NCBI GenBank assembly: GCA_017404325.1
Contig: JAFRCO010000012.1
Location: 1-64,000 of the forward strand
DNA: 64,000 bases
Source: Candidatus Saccharimonadota bacterium
GTDB taxonomy: Bacteria > Patescibacteriota > Saccharimonadia > Saccharimonadales > Saccharimonadaceae
Direction of reading: 5' to 3'
Shown here piece by piece: positions 44,415 through 53,119 of this stretch; the stretch's first letter is position 1; each line of letters begins with the position of its first letter. The position numbers were made by a program, and so were the translations under genes. The notes under the pieces are model-generated. The model did not search any database. It saw only the letters and a program-made list of their open reading frames with translations, and had not been told where the DNA came from.

Positions 44415-45823
44415 AATATATTCCGACCATAGGCATCGAATGCCACGTGCAGCTGTCAACAAAAACGAAATTATTTTCCGAGGTTGATAACGATGCGCGC
44501 GGGAAAGAACCAAATGCTTGCGTCTCGCCGGTAGATTTTGCATTGCCGGGAATGTTGCCGAGATTAAATGGCGAAGCAATTAGACTTGCGGTTTTAGCAG
44601 GACGAGCAATGAACTGCACAATTAATCCGAGTTCGAGATTTGATCGAAAGCATTATTTCTATCCCGATTCGCCGAAGGGTTACCAAATTACTCAGTTTTA
44701 TCATCCGATTATCGGAGAGGGGTATGTCGAGCTACCAAGCGGAACGAAAATTAGAGTTGAACATGCTCATCTAGAAGGAGATGCAGGAAAATTAACACAT
44801 TTTAGCTCATATTCATTAGTCGATTTAAACCGAGTTGACACCCCGTTAATTGAAATCGTTTCGATGCCAGACATTCATTCAGCAAAAGATGCCCATGATT
44901 ATTGTAAGGAACTTTGGCGATTGATGAGATTCGCGGGAGTTTCATACGGAGATTTATACAATGGCAATATGCGGTTTGATGTAAATATCTCGATTGCTCC
45001 GGAAGGTTCCGATAAACTCGGAACGAGAGCAGAAGTAAAGAATCTTAACTCGTTTAGATCGGTAGAAAGAGCAGTAGAATATGAGATTACGAGACAAACT
45101 AAGATTCTAGAATCTGGAGAAAAAGTAGTACAGGAGACGCGCGGATGGAATGACGCGACCGGTAAGACAACTGGCCAACGCTCAAAAGAAGAAGCGAAGG
45201 ATTATCGCTATATGCCGGAGCCAGATTTGCCGCCGATTAATCTCAGTACGGAATTTATTGAAACCGAGTCCAAAAAATTGCCGTCGATGCCGGTGGATTA
45301 TCGAAAAAAGTTTTCTAAAATTATAGCTGAAGATACTTTAGAGGTTCTACTCGATTATCCGGAGTTAATGAAAAAGCTCGAGGAGATTGACGAGAAACAT
45401 GTTAAGTTGATGTCGAATCTGTTTGCTTCGGTACTACTGGCGGAAGAAAAATCAGCGGAGTATTTGAATGATTTGCCGAGCGCTAACGACTTGAATGAAC
45501 TTTCGGAAATGAACGAAAAGAAAGAATTGTCATCCACGGCGATGAAGGAAGTGTTCTTAAGACTATTTGACCCGCAAATGAAGGGAAGGGGAGCGAAGAA
45601 TATTGCAAAAGAGTTAGGTTTGATTCAGGAAAATGATCTCGAAGCGCTAGAAAAGATTGTTGATATTGTCCTTGCTAAGCCAGAGACACAAAAGGCCCAA
45701 GCTGATTTTAACGCTGGTGAAGAAAAAGTAATCGGTTTCTTAGTTGGACAGGTGATGAAAGAATCGCACGGTAAAGCTAATCCTAGCGCCGTACAAGAGA
45801 TTCTCCGTAAAAAACTAGCTTAA
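44411..45823 (+). CDS. gatB: Asp/Glu-tRNA amidotransferase subunit B
   Basis: 470 residues: catalytic cradle with IGIECHVQLSTKTKLF, ALPGMLPRLN and RKHYFYPDSPKGYQI, a helical domain, and the C-terminal YqeY-like tail ending EILRKKLA. It transfers ammonia to Glu-tRNA(Gln) or Asp-tRNA(Asn). The presence of GatCAB suggests that GlnRS and/or AsnRS is missing from this genome. Confidence 0.96.
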   Translation: MKYIPTIGIECHVQLSTKTKLFSEVDNDARGKEPNACVSPVDFALPGMLPRLNGEAIRLAVLAGRAMNCTINPSSRFDRKHYFYPDSPKGYQITQFYHPIIGEGYVELPSGTKIRVEHAHLEGDAGKLTHFSSYSLVDLNRVDTPLIEIVSMPDIHSAKDAHDYCKELWRLMRFAGVSYGDLYNGNMRFDVNISIAPEGSDKLGTRAEVKNLNSFRSVERAVEYEITRQTKILESGEKVVQETRGWNDATGKTTGQRSKEEAKDYRYMPEPDLPPINLSTEFIETESKKLPSMPVDYRKKFSKIIAEDTLEVLLDYPELMKKLEEIDEKHVKLMSNLFASVLLAEEKSAEYLNDLPSANDLNELSEMNEKKELSSTAMKEVFLRLFDPQMKGRGAKNIAKELGLIQENDLEALEKIVDIVLAKPETQKAQADFNAGEEKVIGFLVGQVMKESHGKANPSAVQEILRKKLA

Positions 45824-45830
45824 GCTTTAG

Positions 45831-45859
45831 TTGACTTTTTTTCTATAGTGTGTTATAAT
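45831..45859 (+). promoter_or_regulatory. Promoter of the 45915 gene
   Basis: TTGACT (45831-45836), 17-nt spacer, TATAAT (45854-45859); about 50-nt leader with GGGGAGGAG before the ATG. Confidence 0.85.
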
Positions 45860-45914
45860 TACGAGATAGGTTGTTTTTGTATCCTAAAATTTACACTGGG
45901 GAGGAGTGGACAAA

Positions 45915-46487
45915 ATGCAAAAAGCTCATTTTAAAGTTGGCGGAGATTGGTATAAGCCTAAGGAATGGAGTGAGAAAGCTAGAGGAACTGGAATTCTGAT
46001 GGTCGTAACGAACAACAACAAACGCAGTGAAATCGTCATCAATAAGTATGACGGGGAACAATCGAAGAGATTGATGGAGGAATTGATAAACGATGTTTAT
46101 CGTTTCGACATCGCCCCGATAAAGCTGAAAAGATACGTGCAGCTGCTTGATATTAGACTGGAATTCGAACGCGGAATCAATAAAGTTCTCGAAAAATATG
46201 GGTCAATGAATATCCTGTATTTTGAAGACGGGATTAATCCTGATTGGAGTCTCGACTCGGAAAAGCTGATCATCGCTTATGGAGATAGACACACGCAAGT
46301 GTTGTTGACGCCCGAAAAAGGGTTTGGAATGCCGGTTAGGGAATTTTTAAGGTGGTATAAAGGCACCGAAGAACCTAACCTGACAATTTTGAGCGAATGG
46401 TCAGGTATTTCTTGCGACAACATGGAGCTGGTCTACCAGATAATCCTTAATCTCTTTATCACCTTTTTAAAGGACAACGCCATCTAA
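45915..46487 (+). CDS. Unknown cytoplasmic protein
   Basis: 190 residues from ATG 45915, chosen because GGGGAGGAG is 8-10 nt upstream; the GTG at 45906 lies inside that site. No signal peptide, membrane helix or motif that I recognise. It is a mixed alpha/beta, soluble, neutral protein with several Trp (GGDWYKPKEW, FLRWYKGTEE). It uses more CTG, ATC, AAC and GAC codons than its neighbours. It stands alone between gatB and a minus-strand lipoprotein, with its own near-consensus promoter and terminator, suggesting an acquired single-gene cassette. Confidence 0.75.
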   Translation: MQKAHFKVGGDWYKPKEWSEKARGTGILMVVTNNNKRSEIVINKYDGEQSKRLMEELINDVYRFDIAPIKLKRYVQLLDIRLEFERGINKVLEKYGSMNILYFEDGINPDWSLDSEKLIIAYGDRHTQVLLTPEKGFGMPVREFLRWYKGTEEPNLTILSEWSGISCDNMELVYQIILNLFITFLKDNAI

Positions 46488-46490
46488 ACT

Positions 46491-46517
46491 AAGCCTCGGA
46501 TTTTTTCTCCGAGGCTT
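46491..46517 (+). terminator. Terminator after 45915 gene
   Basis: AAGCCTCGGA pairs with TCCGAGGCTT over a 7-nt loop, followed by TTTATT. Confidence 0.9.
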
Positions 46518-46535
46518 TTTATTGGGCATGCAAAA

Positions 46536-46568
46536 AGGCAGGACCTTGCCTTTTGCGCTATCCTGCCT
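46536..46568 (-). terminator. Terminator of the lipoprotein gene
   Basis: On the minus strand AGGCAGGA pairs with TCCTGCCT, followed by TTTT. A competing inner hairpin (GCAAAA-GGCA/TGCCTTTTGC) overlaps it. Confidence 0.7.
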
Positions 46569-46574
46569 TATCTA

Positions 46575-47204
46575 TTATTTGATAATCAGTTTGTCTATTT
46601 CTTTGGAAATAGTTCTAAATGACGCATGTTCATCTAAACTGATTTCCGTAAAGGATGTAGGGGTGAACGAGTCTCCTCTAAACGGCATACCAACACTAGG
46701 GTAGTACCAGCCATCTTTTGCGGCTAAATCCCATGTTCCGTCTCCGTTTTCGTCGACGATAGTGTAGTAAGCTTTGTGTTTTTTGTCCCAACTTAATCGC
46801 ATCCCAACAATGTTTCCACTGTTTTCAGCAATCCCAAGCTCTTCGAGTTTATCTATAATTGCCAAAGTTAAATCTGCGTTCAATAGTGCACGATATTCCT
46901 TATTGTTCATAAACTCAGCTCGATCTTTAATCTGGAGGAGCGAATAAGTAGTGTGGGTCGTTACATCCTCGTAGAAAACTTCAAATCGATAATCAACGCC
47001 TTTATCGATTGTCCAGGCAACTAGTTCTGTTGCTTTATTAAAACCAGCTTTATCTTTAATATTGCTATTAGATAAAGCGACTCTGGCTTCTTCCACCCGT
47101 TCGCAATATGAATCGTAATATGCGCCGGGATAATTACTCTTATTCGGGTTGCATGCGGTGAGAATTAATAGTATCACGAAAAATAATAAAAAAGTTTTTT
47201 TCAA
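46575..47204 (-). CDS. Predicted lipoprotein of unknown function
   Basis: 209 residues with a TTG start. The N-terminus KKTFLLFFVILLILTAC is a lipoprotein signal peptide with lipobox LTAC, so the mature protein should be lipid-anchored outside the membrane. The rest is soluble and unmatched; a DENGDGTWD segment looks like an EF-hand-type calcium loop. It has its own promoter and a ~110-nt leader with a hairpin. No functional partner nearby. Confidence 0.75.
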   Translation of the reverse strand: MKKTFLLFFVILLILTACNPNKSNYPGAYYDSYCERVEEARVALSNSNIKDKAGFNKATELVAWTIDKGVDYRFEVFYEDVTTHTTYSLLQIKDRAEFMNNKEYRALLNADLTLAIIDKLEELGIAENSGNIVGMRLSWDKKHKAYYTIVDENGDGTWDLAAKDGWYYPSVGMPFRGDSFTPTSFTEISLDEHASFRTISKEIDKLIIK

Positions 47205-47262
47205 TATTTAATAAGCCTTTCTGATTTAATTCATGCATATTTCGACAGTTACTCTATAGAAA

Positions 47263-47288
47263 TTTTCCGAGGAGGTCCCCTAGGAAAA
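47263..47288 (-). promoter_or_regulatory. Leader inverted repeat of the lipoprotein gene
   Basis: TTTTCC and GGAAAA flank an interior in which AGGGG and CCTCCT can also pair, in the untranslated leader of the 47204 gene. The interior holds anti-SD-like CCTCCT. Function not known. Confidence 0.4.
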
Positions 47289-47314
47289 ACCGATTGTTAA
47301 AGTTCTATTCTTTC

Positions 47315-47343
47315 ATTATACCATAAATTTTTAAAAAAGTCAA
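47315..47343 (-). promoter_or_regulatory. Promoter of the lipoprotein gene
   Basis: Minus strand TTGACT (47338-47343), 17-nt spacer, TATAAT (47315-47320). Confidence 0.85.
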
Positions 47344-47385
47344 TGCTATTTATGTTTTTAGCCTCTTTATTTTTCTTGTAAATTG

Positions 47386-47414
47386 TTGGAGATTTTAAAG
47401 AAGTATGATATAAT
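47386..47414 (+). promoter_or_regulatory. fusA promoter
   Basis: TTGGAG (47386-47391), 17-nt spacer, TATAAT (47409-47414); about 63-nt leader with AAAAGGAG before the ATG. Confidence 0.7.
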
Positions 47415-47483
47415 GAATGAAACTATGTCTTATTTTTGAGCGTGGAGCTTAAAATGACAAAATAATAAATGTAAAAGGAGCAT

Positions 47484-49583
47484 ATGGCTACTGAAATTAA
47501 AGATTTGGCGAAATTGCGCAACATTGGAATTATTGCTCACATTGACGCCGGCAAAACTACGACTTCGGAAGCGATTTTGTATCGTACCGGTCTTAAACAT
47601 AAAATTGACCTAGTAAAGGGTGGTACTGGCGGTGCTGAAACCGACTGGATGGAACAGGAAAAGGAACGTGGTATCACGATTACTTCGGCTGCAGTTACGG
47701 TTTACTGGAAAAATCATCAAATCAACATTATTGATACCCCAGGGCACATCGACTTCACGGCGGAAGTTGAGCGTTCACTTCGCGTTCTCGACGGCGCGGT
47801 AGTAGTCTTCGACGGCAAAATGGGTGTCGAAGCTCAATCTGAAACCGTCTGGCGTCAAGCAACTAAATATGGTATTCCACGCATCTGTTTTGTCAACAAA
47901 ATTAACCAAATTGGTGGTGATTTTTATAAATCGCTTGATTCAATCCATAAGCGTTTGTCTAAGAACGCAGTAGCGATTCACCTCCCAATTGGATTTGAAA
48001 AAGATATCTGCGGCGTCGTCGATCTTATCGATATGAAGGCTTACACCTATAAAGATTATGCAGACCACGAATTAACGGTTGGTGAAATTCCGGCAGATAT
48101 GCTCGAAAAAGCGAAGAATGCTCGCTCAATGCTTGTTGAGGAAGCAGTTCAAGCTGATGAATCTTTGATGGAGAAATACTTTAACCAAGGCGAGGATGCG
48201 ATTTCAGAGGTCGAACTTAAGGCGGCACTCCGAAAACGCGTGCTTGAAGGTGATTTCTTCTTAGTCACTGGTGGTGATGGACGTGGTGTAATCGTCGAGA
48301 AGGTCCTCGATCTTATGACTGACTACCTTCCGTCTCCGCTTGATCGTGACCAAGGCCAAACCGTCGGTACCGATCCGAAGACTGGCGACCAAATCGTGAG
48401 AAAAGCTGATAATTCTGAGCCTCTTACCGCACTCGCATTCAAGATTGCAACTGACCCGTTTGTAGGTAAACTAATCTTTATCCGGGTTTATGCTGGCGTA
48501 CTTAAATCTGGCGATACAGTCTTAAATGCTTCGACTGGCGACAAGGAAAGAATTGGTCGTCTCGTACGAATGTATGCAAACGAGCGAAATGATATTACCG
48601 AGATTAAGGCGGGCGATATCGCAGCAATCGTCGGAATGAAGAATTGTACAACTGGTACAACGATTTGTAATCCGGCGCACCCAATTCTTCTTGAGTCGAT
48701 CGACTTCCCGGATCCTCCAGTATCAATCGCGGTCGAACCGAAAACTAAGGCTGATCAAGAGAAAATGGGTCTTGGACTTTCGAAACTCGCTGAAGAAGAC
48801 CCGACTTTCCGCGTTCATACCGATGAAGAAACTGGACAAACGATTATTTCAGGTATGGGTGAGCTACACCTCGAAATTATTATTGACCGTTTAAAGAGGG
48901 AACATGGCGTTGAGGCGAATACTGGCGCGCCACAAGTTGCTTACCGTGAAACCATTCGTGGCGTAGCAGAAGCCCAAGGTAAACACATCAAGCAGTCTGG
49001 TGGTCGTGGTCAATATGGTGACGTTTGGATTAAGTTTGAGCCAAACGAACCAGGCAAAGGCTTCGAGTTTATCGATCAAATTAAAGGTGGTGTCGTTCCT
49101 CAGGAATATCGTAAACCAGTTCAGAAAGGTGTCGAAGACACGTTGGCTGGTGGTGTTATCGCTGGATACCCAGTAGTTGATGTTAAGGCTACACTTTATG
49201 ATGGTTCTTACCACGATGTCGACTCGTCCGAACTCGCCTTCACCTTAGCAGGTGCACTCGCTACTCGCGAAGGTATTAAGAAAGCGAATCCGGTCTTACT
49301 AGAACCTGTAATGAAGATGGAAATTACTACTCCAGAAGAGTTCATGGGTGACGTAATTGGTGATATTAACTCTCGCCGAGGCCGCATCGATGAAATGGAA
49401 GATTTGAATGGTGGCGCGAAATTAATTAAGGCCTTCTGCCCGCTCGCTAATCTCTTCGGTTATACTGGCGATCTTCGCGGTATGACTCAGGGTCGTGCAG
49501 CTTCTTCGATGGAGCTCTTCGCTTATGAGGAAGTTCCGCCGAACGTTGCTCAAGAGATTATTGAGAAGAGAAATTCGAAATAA
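47484..49583 (+). CDS. fusA: Elongation factor G
   Basis: 699 residues, full length; catalyses translocation and, with RRF, recycling. G1 AHIDAGKTT near residue 18, switch [11 protein letters not shown]4 NKIN (in FVNKIN), and domains II-V down to [24 protein letters not shown] 5 nt upstream fixes the start. It is monocistronic here, not downstream of rpsG, with its own promoter and terminator. Confidence 0.98.
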   Translation: MATEIKDLAKLRNIGIIAHIDAGKTTTSEAILYRTGLKHKIDLVKGGTGGAETDWMEQEKERGITITSAAVTVYWKNHQINIIDTPGHIDFTAEVERSLRVLDGAVVVFDGKMGVEAQSETVWRQATKYGIPRICFVNKINQIGGDFYKSLDSIHKRLSKNAVAIHLPIGFEKDICGVVDLIDMKAYTYKDYADHELTVGEIPADMLEKAKNARSMLVEEAVQADESLMEKYFNQGEDAISEVELKAALRKRVLEGDFFLVTGGDGRGVIVEKVLDLMTDYLPSPLDRDQGQTVGTDPKTGDQIVRKADNSEPLTALAFKIATDPFVGKLIFIRVYAGVLKSGDTVLNASTGDKERIGRLVRMYANERNDITEIKAGDIAAIVGMKNCTTGTTICNPAHPILLESIDFPDPPVSIAVEPKTKADQEKMGLGLSKLAEEDPTFRVHTDEETGQTIISGMGELHLEIIIDRLKREHGVEANTGAPQVAYRETIRGVAEAQGKHIKQSGGRGQYGDVWIKFEPNEPGKGFEFIDQIKGGVVPQEYRKPVQKGVEDTLAGGVIAGYPVVDVKATLYDGSYHDVDSSELAFTLAGALATREGIKKANPVLLEPVMKMEITTPEEFMGDVIGDINSRRGRIDEMEDLNGGAKLIKAFCPLANLFGYTGDLRGMTQGRAASSMELFAYEEVPPNVAQEIIEKRNSK

Positions 49584-49593
49584 CCTTCTCACA

Positions 49594-49625
49594 AAATAAC
49601 CGAGTCATCGACTCGGTTATTTTTT
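49594..49625. terminator. Bidirectional terminator after fusA
   Basis: AAATAACCGAGTC pairs with GACTCGGTTATTT over a 3-nt loop. T-runs on both strands serve fusA and the minus-strand adhesin. Confidence 0.9.
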
Positions 49626-49635
49626 GCTAAGATTT

Positions 49636-52272
49636 TTAGTGGAAGATTCTTCTTCTTGCCGATGCGCGCATCCAAAGATAACTGACGATGACAACAGTAG
49701 TAGATGCAACTATGAGAATAATCGGACTATTTTGTTTAGTGCCTTCGTTTGAGTCGGTGAAAGAACCGGTATCTGGAACTGGAGGAGCAACATCGACAGA
49801 TTCGTCCGCATTTTCAAAACTTTCGTGTTTTAAGAGTAGTTCTTCGTTTCGGTAGAGACTTTCGAAGATTACTAACCTAGTTCCACCAAGTCCAGTAGTA
49901 TTAAAAGTATAGTACATCTCAACTTCACCACATGCTTCTTCTGGAGTAATCGTAATCTCTTGTTGAACTGGTTCGTCGTCAATCAATAATTCTTTACCAG
50001 TCTCTTTGTTCATAACGACGCCTTTAATGACGTATTCGACTCCTGGTTTGAGACAGTACTTTACGGTGTCTTTGATTTTAACCTTTTCGTCAAGCGGAAG
50101 AATCTTTTCTCCCGTATCGTCGTTAGTGGCGTAAGTGTAAAGTTTAACTACTTCGACAGTCTGCGCTTCGTCGTTTATATCGTTATGTGAAACGACAATG
50201 TCATCTCTGTAATACATCGATTCGAATACGACTAGTTCGGCGCCGCCAAGTTTAGTTGCATCTATAGTGAAGACCATTTCCGTTTCGCCACATTCTTCTT
50301 CTGGAGTGATTTCGATTGACTGTTCGACCGGCTCGCCATTTTCTAGGTAAACTTCGCCAGTTTTCTTATCCATCAATATACCCTTAATAGTGAAACTCAT
50401 GTTCGGCTTAGCACAATAAGAAATTTTATCCTTAATTTTAGCTTCTTTGGTCGCTTCAACGTATTTATCATCATCTTCGGCATCAACCGCATTGGTTTCA
50501 AGACTGAATTTAGTACATGTATTATTCCAGTTGGCTAAATCGACTACTTGATTATTAGTATTGATTGTAATAGTAGCTTTTTGGTCCTTAATACCAGTAC
50601 AGAATAAGTTGGCACCGCATTTTAGCTCTTGGATAACGTAAGTACCGTATGGTAAAGCACCTAAATCGTCTTTAACTGGTAAGCTTTGGCCGTTATGATC
50701 TAGCCCAAACCATGTACCGTAGCCTAAGAAGGAAACTGGATCCGGTAAATCGTAAAGTTCATCATACCCGTTAGTATGGAAAGAGTGGAGCGCGAAACTT
50801 GAGGAAGTGTTGACTACACCATTTTGATTGCTAACCACGATATGCGTTTCGCCAAGTTGGTTGTTTTCATCTACTTCAGAAATACTGAATAAAACATCAC
50901 TCATTGGCGCATTATTGGCTTCGTCCATCTTAACAAACTTAACGTCGCCACGAATTATTTGGTTTTCTGCTGTAATGGTGACATGTAGGTTAGCATCGCC
51001 ATCATCCGGAATAGTAATGTTCCATGGAGTTGTATTAAGTACATAACCTTCAGCGGCAGCGGTTTCTTTGACAATATATTTACCGTATGGAAGATTAGAG
51101 AATTGAACGCTACAACTACCGTTGGCAAGGGTTTTAGTATCTACTACTGCACCTTTAGCTTTTGAAGAGCCATTGTAGTAAATCGCGCCATCAGAATCGT
51201 TGATGAGTTGGAAAGTTGTGCCGTTGAAAGACAAACCATTATATGGCGTACAGGTTTGAGAATCTGCGTCAACTTTATTGATTGTAATATCTCCATATAC
51301 AGGCGTGTTGTAGAATTTTAAGGATTTGGTATCACCACTACCATTTAAGGTAGTAGTCTGTTCTCCGGCAGTGAGTTCGTAGCTAGTGTTAGTAGAGGTT
51401 TCTACTACTTTATATGAAATATTGTTGGCGAGTAAGTTTGTAAAGCTGACTGCGCCATTAGCATTTGTAGTGCCAGTCGCGACTAAGGCCCCGTTTGCGT
51501 AAAACTGGTCTGTTTTCGGGTTATAAATCTTGCTGCCGGAATTGTTGTATACCTTAAAGACGATTCCGGAGAAATTTGCTTCACCTTGGGCCGAACAAGT
51601 ATTGGTTACTCCGTCACATTTTTGAACATTAATTCCACCATATTGATAATTATTCTCGATCCAAACTACATCTTGAACCCCACTACCATAACCTTTACCT
51701 ACGTATAATTGATAATTTTTAGCAATAGTCCAAGCATCACTGTTATTGTTGATATTGGTTCGAAGAGCTGAAATTGCGTTATTAATATTTGTCACCGCGG
51801 AAGAAGAAAGACTGTTATAGTCGTTATAGTAGATTGCACCAATAATAGCATGTGTCCACTGGAACAATTCGCCGGACGGGAAAGCTGAAAAGACTGCATT
51901 TCTGACGCTGGAAGTGTGTGAGTTGTTATTTTGATAAAGGAAGATGACAAACTTGATTAAATTGTTATTTTCAGTACTGCTTAATTTAGTGGCGGTTGTA
52001 GTACCGACTGGAGAACTAAGTGATGGCTGTGCACAAAAAGCTTCAAAGGTTTGACCATTCACTGCAACCTTATATTGACCGGTGGAATTGTCGCCATCAT
52101 ATGGAAGTTGCCCATCATTTGAGATAGTAATTGTAGCGCCATCGGCAGTAATTGCATTGGCTTGAATAATAGTATGATGAATAAAATGAAAGCTAGTTAA
52201 AAGAACCGCAATCAATCCGATGCTGGACAGTACGGACCTAATAATAAAGCTTTTCCGCGACAACTTAAACAT
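49636..52272 (-). CDS. Thioester/SpaA-like/VaFE adhesin with VPDTG sorting signal
   Basis: 878 residues from MFKLSRKS (AAGGAA upstream; the frame runs back to 52341 across the promoter). Order: signal peptide (~1-40); a thioester-type domain with Cys80 in TFEAFCAQPS and Gln200 in VQDVVW, the place of the TQxA(I/V)W motif; about three CnaB/SpaA-like domains (GITxNKxD starts, PYGKYIVKETAA, YVIQEL); two VaFE-type repeats, each ending VVFES or VIFES; VPDTG near residue 832, a hydrophobic helix and RRRIFH tail. In known families Cys-Gln thioesters bind host surfaces covalently and CnaB/VaFE domains self-crosslink by isopeptide bonds. Predicted covalent adhesin on the wall. Confidence 0.85.
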   Translation of the reverse strand: MFKLSRKSFIIRSVLSSIGLIAVLLTSFHFIHHTIIQANAITADGATITISNDGQLPYDGDNSTGQYKVAVNGQTFEAFCAQPSLSSPVGTTTATKLSSTENNNLIKFVIFLYQNNNSHTSSVRNAVFSAFPSGELFQWTHAIIGAIYYNDYNSLSSSAVTNINNAISALRTNINNNSDAWTIAKNYQLYVGKGYGSGVQDVVWIENNYQYGGINVQKCDGVTNTCSAQGEANFSGIVFKVYNNSGSKIYNPKTDQFYANGALVATGTTNANGAVSFTNLLANNISYKVVETSTNTSYELTAGEQTTTLNGSGDTKSLKFYNTPVYGDITINKVDADSQTCTPYNGLSFNGTTFQLINDSDGAIYYNGSSKAKGAVVDTKTLANGSCSVQFSNLPYGKYIVKETAAAEGYVLNTTPWNITIPDDGDANLHVTITAENQIIRGDVKFVKMDEANNAPMSDVLFSISEVDENNQLGETHIVVSNQNGVVNTSSSFALHSFHTNGYDELYDLPDPVSFLGYGTWFGLDHNGQSLPVKDDLGALPYGTYVIQELKCGANLFCTGIKDQKATITINTNNQVVDLANWNNTCTKFSLETNAVDAEDDDKYVEATKEAKIKDKISYCAKPNMSFTIKGILMDKKTGEVYLENGEPVEQSIEITPEEECGETEMVFTIDATKLGGAELVVFESMYYRDDIVVSHNDINDEAQTVEVVKLYTYATNDDTGEKILPLDEKVKIKDTVKYCLKPGVEYVIKGVVMNKETGKELLIDDEPVQQEITITPEEACGEVEMYYTFNTTGLGGTRLVIFESLYRNEELLLKHESFENADESVDVAPPVPDTGSFTDSNEGTKQNSPIILIVASTTVVIVSYLWMRASARRRIFH

Positions 52273-52312
52273 TTTTGTGTTCCTTTTTGTGTTTTTGACC
52301 TTTGTACTTATG

Positions 52313-52341
52313 ATTATTTCACAAGAAAGTTTAATTGTCAA
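52313..52341 (-). promoter_or_regulatory. Promoter of the thioester adhesin
   Basis: Minus strand TTGACA (52336-52341), 17-nt spacer, AATAAT (52313-52318). It starts about 15 nt after the upstream gene's terminator. Confidence 0.7.
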
Positions 52342-52355
52342 GACTTTTAAAGAAA

Positions 52356-52380
52356 AATCCCCCGAATTAATCGGGGGATT
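52356..52380 (-). terminator. Terminator of the 52930 gene
   Basis: AATCCCCCGA pairs with TCGGGGGATT over a 5-nt loop; TTTC follows on the minus strand. Confidence 0.85.
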
Positions 52381-52384
52381 ATTG

Positions 52385-52930
52385 TTAGGAAATTAGGAGA
52401 ATGTCTTTTAAACCATTCTCTATCATATTCCTAACCTCCGGAATGCTCCGGTTGGTGAAAATGGAACCTACGGGCAGAATTATGCCGTAAAATTCCGAAT
52501 TACCGAACCTGAAAGTCGTGGCACCTTTAGGTCCAGCATAGCCCTTCATCGGGCAGTCAGCATAGAACAGGAGACTGTCCGATTGCCGCTCATATGGCTT
52601 AGGTTCTGCGATGAAGTGGAATGAGCCATCACCATCGTAATAATAATTACCCGGAATTATTCCGTAAGCACGCTTGCGCCAATTCGGAACAACTCTCCGA
52701 GCAACCTCCTCGCTGAACCATTCGCCATACTGTGCCCAATTTGCCAGGAACAGTTTGTCGTCGGCCTTTTTCAGCATGCGGCGTGGTATTGTTACGATGA
52801 TCTTCGTATAACGGTCTCTCCGGCCAAATGCGCTCAGTTCAGAGTACACCGTCATGTCTCGAAGGTCATTTCTTCCGGCTGGGATAGAGACATGCCCTAC
52901 GTCGGAAATTGCAAATGTGGTCGTTTTCAT
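52385..52930 (-). CDS. Unknown cytoplasmic protein
   Basis: 181 residues; no signal peptide, membrane helix or recognised motif. Arg-, Tyr- and Phe-rich, with a GRRDRYTKIIVTIPRR strand and GNYYYDGDGSFHF. Higher G+C and codons such as CGG, CTG and AAC set it apart from its neighbours. It has a perfect-consensus promoter and its own terminator, and stands alone between tuf and the adhesin. Possibly a horizontally gained cassette; no function proposed. Confidence 0.72.
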   Translation of the reverse strand: MKTTTFAISDVGHVSIPAGRNDLRDMTVYSELSAFGRRDRYTKIIVTIPRRMLKKADDKLFLANWAQYGEWFSEEVARRVVPNWRKRAYGIIPGNYYYDGDGSFHFIAEPKPYERQSDSLLFYADCPMKGYAGPKGATTFRFGNSEFYGIILPVGSIFTNRSIPEVRNMIENGLKDILLIS

Positions 52931-52974
52931 GTTCGAGAAACCCCCTAGTTCTTAGTAAAATTGCCACTGTTCTA

Positions 52975-53003
52975 ATTATAGCACATAATTCCGTTTATGT
53001 CAA
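52975..53003 (-). promoter_or_regulatory. Perfect-consensus promoter of the 52930 gene
   Basis: Minus strand TTGACA (52998-53003), exactly 17 nt, TATAAT (52975-52980). About 38-nt leader with AGGGGG. Confidence 0.9.
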
Positions 53004-53022
53004 TATTTTAAGAAAAATCCTC

Positions 53023-53051
53023 TTTACAATTCACCGAAAATAGTCTAAAAT
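53023..53051 (+). promoter_or_regulatory. tuf promoter
   Basis: TTTACA (53023-53028), 17-nt spacer, TAAAAT (53046-53051); about 60-nt leader. Confidence 0.75.
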
Positions 53052-53064
53052 AGTAGGGTAGAGA

Positions 53065-53094
53065 TTTGGGGCTGGTTTTTATTAGCGCCCCAAA
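53065..53094 (+). promoter_or_regulatory. tuf leader hairpin
   Basis: TTTGGGGC (53065-53072) pairs with GCCCCAAA (53087-53094) over a 14-nt loop, near the predicted 5' end of the tuf mRNA and ahead of AAAGGAG. There is no U-tract; stabilising or regulatory role inferred. Confidence 0.5.
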
Positions 53095-53119
53095 CATTAA
53101 TAATATAAAAGGAGAATGA

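Noticed and set aside
47425-47475. Leader peptide ORFs in the fusA leader (ATG TCT TAT TTT TGA; ATG ACA AAA TAA)
   Set aside because: Three- to four-codon frames without ribosome sites; expected by chance in AT-rich DNA.
47205-47483. tmRNA, RNase P RNA or riboswitch in the longest gene-free stretch (279 nt)
   Set aside because: Only the two divergent promoters, a small inverted repeat and the SD site are seen; no tRNA-like end or conserved core.
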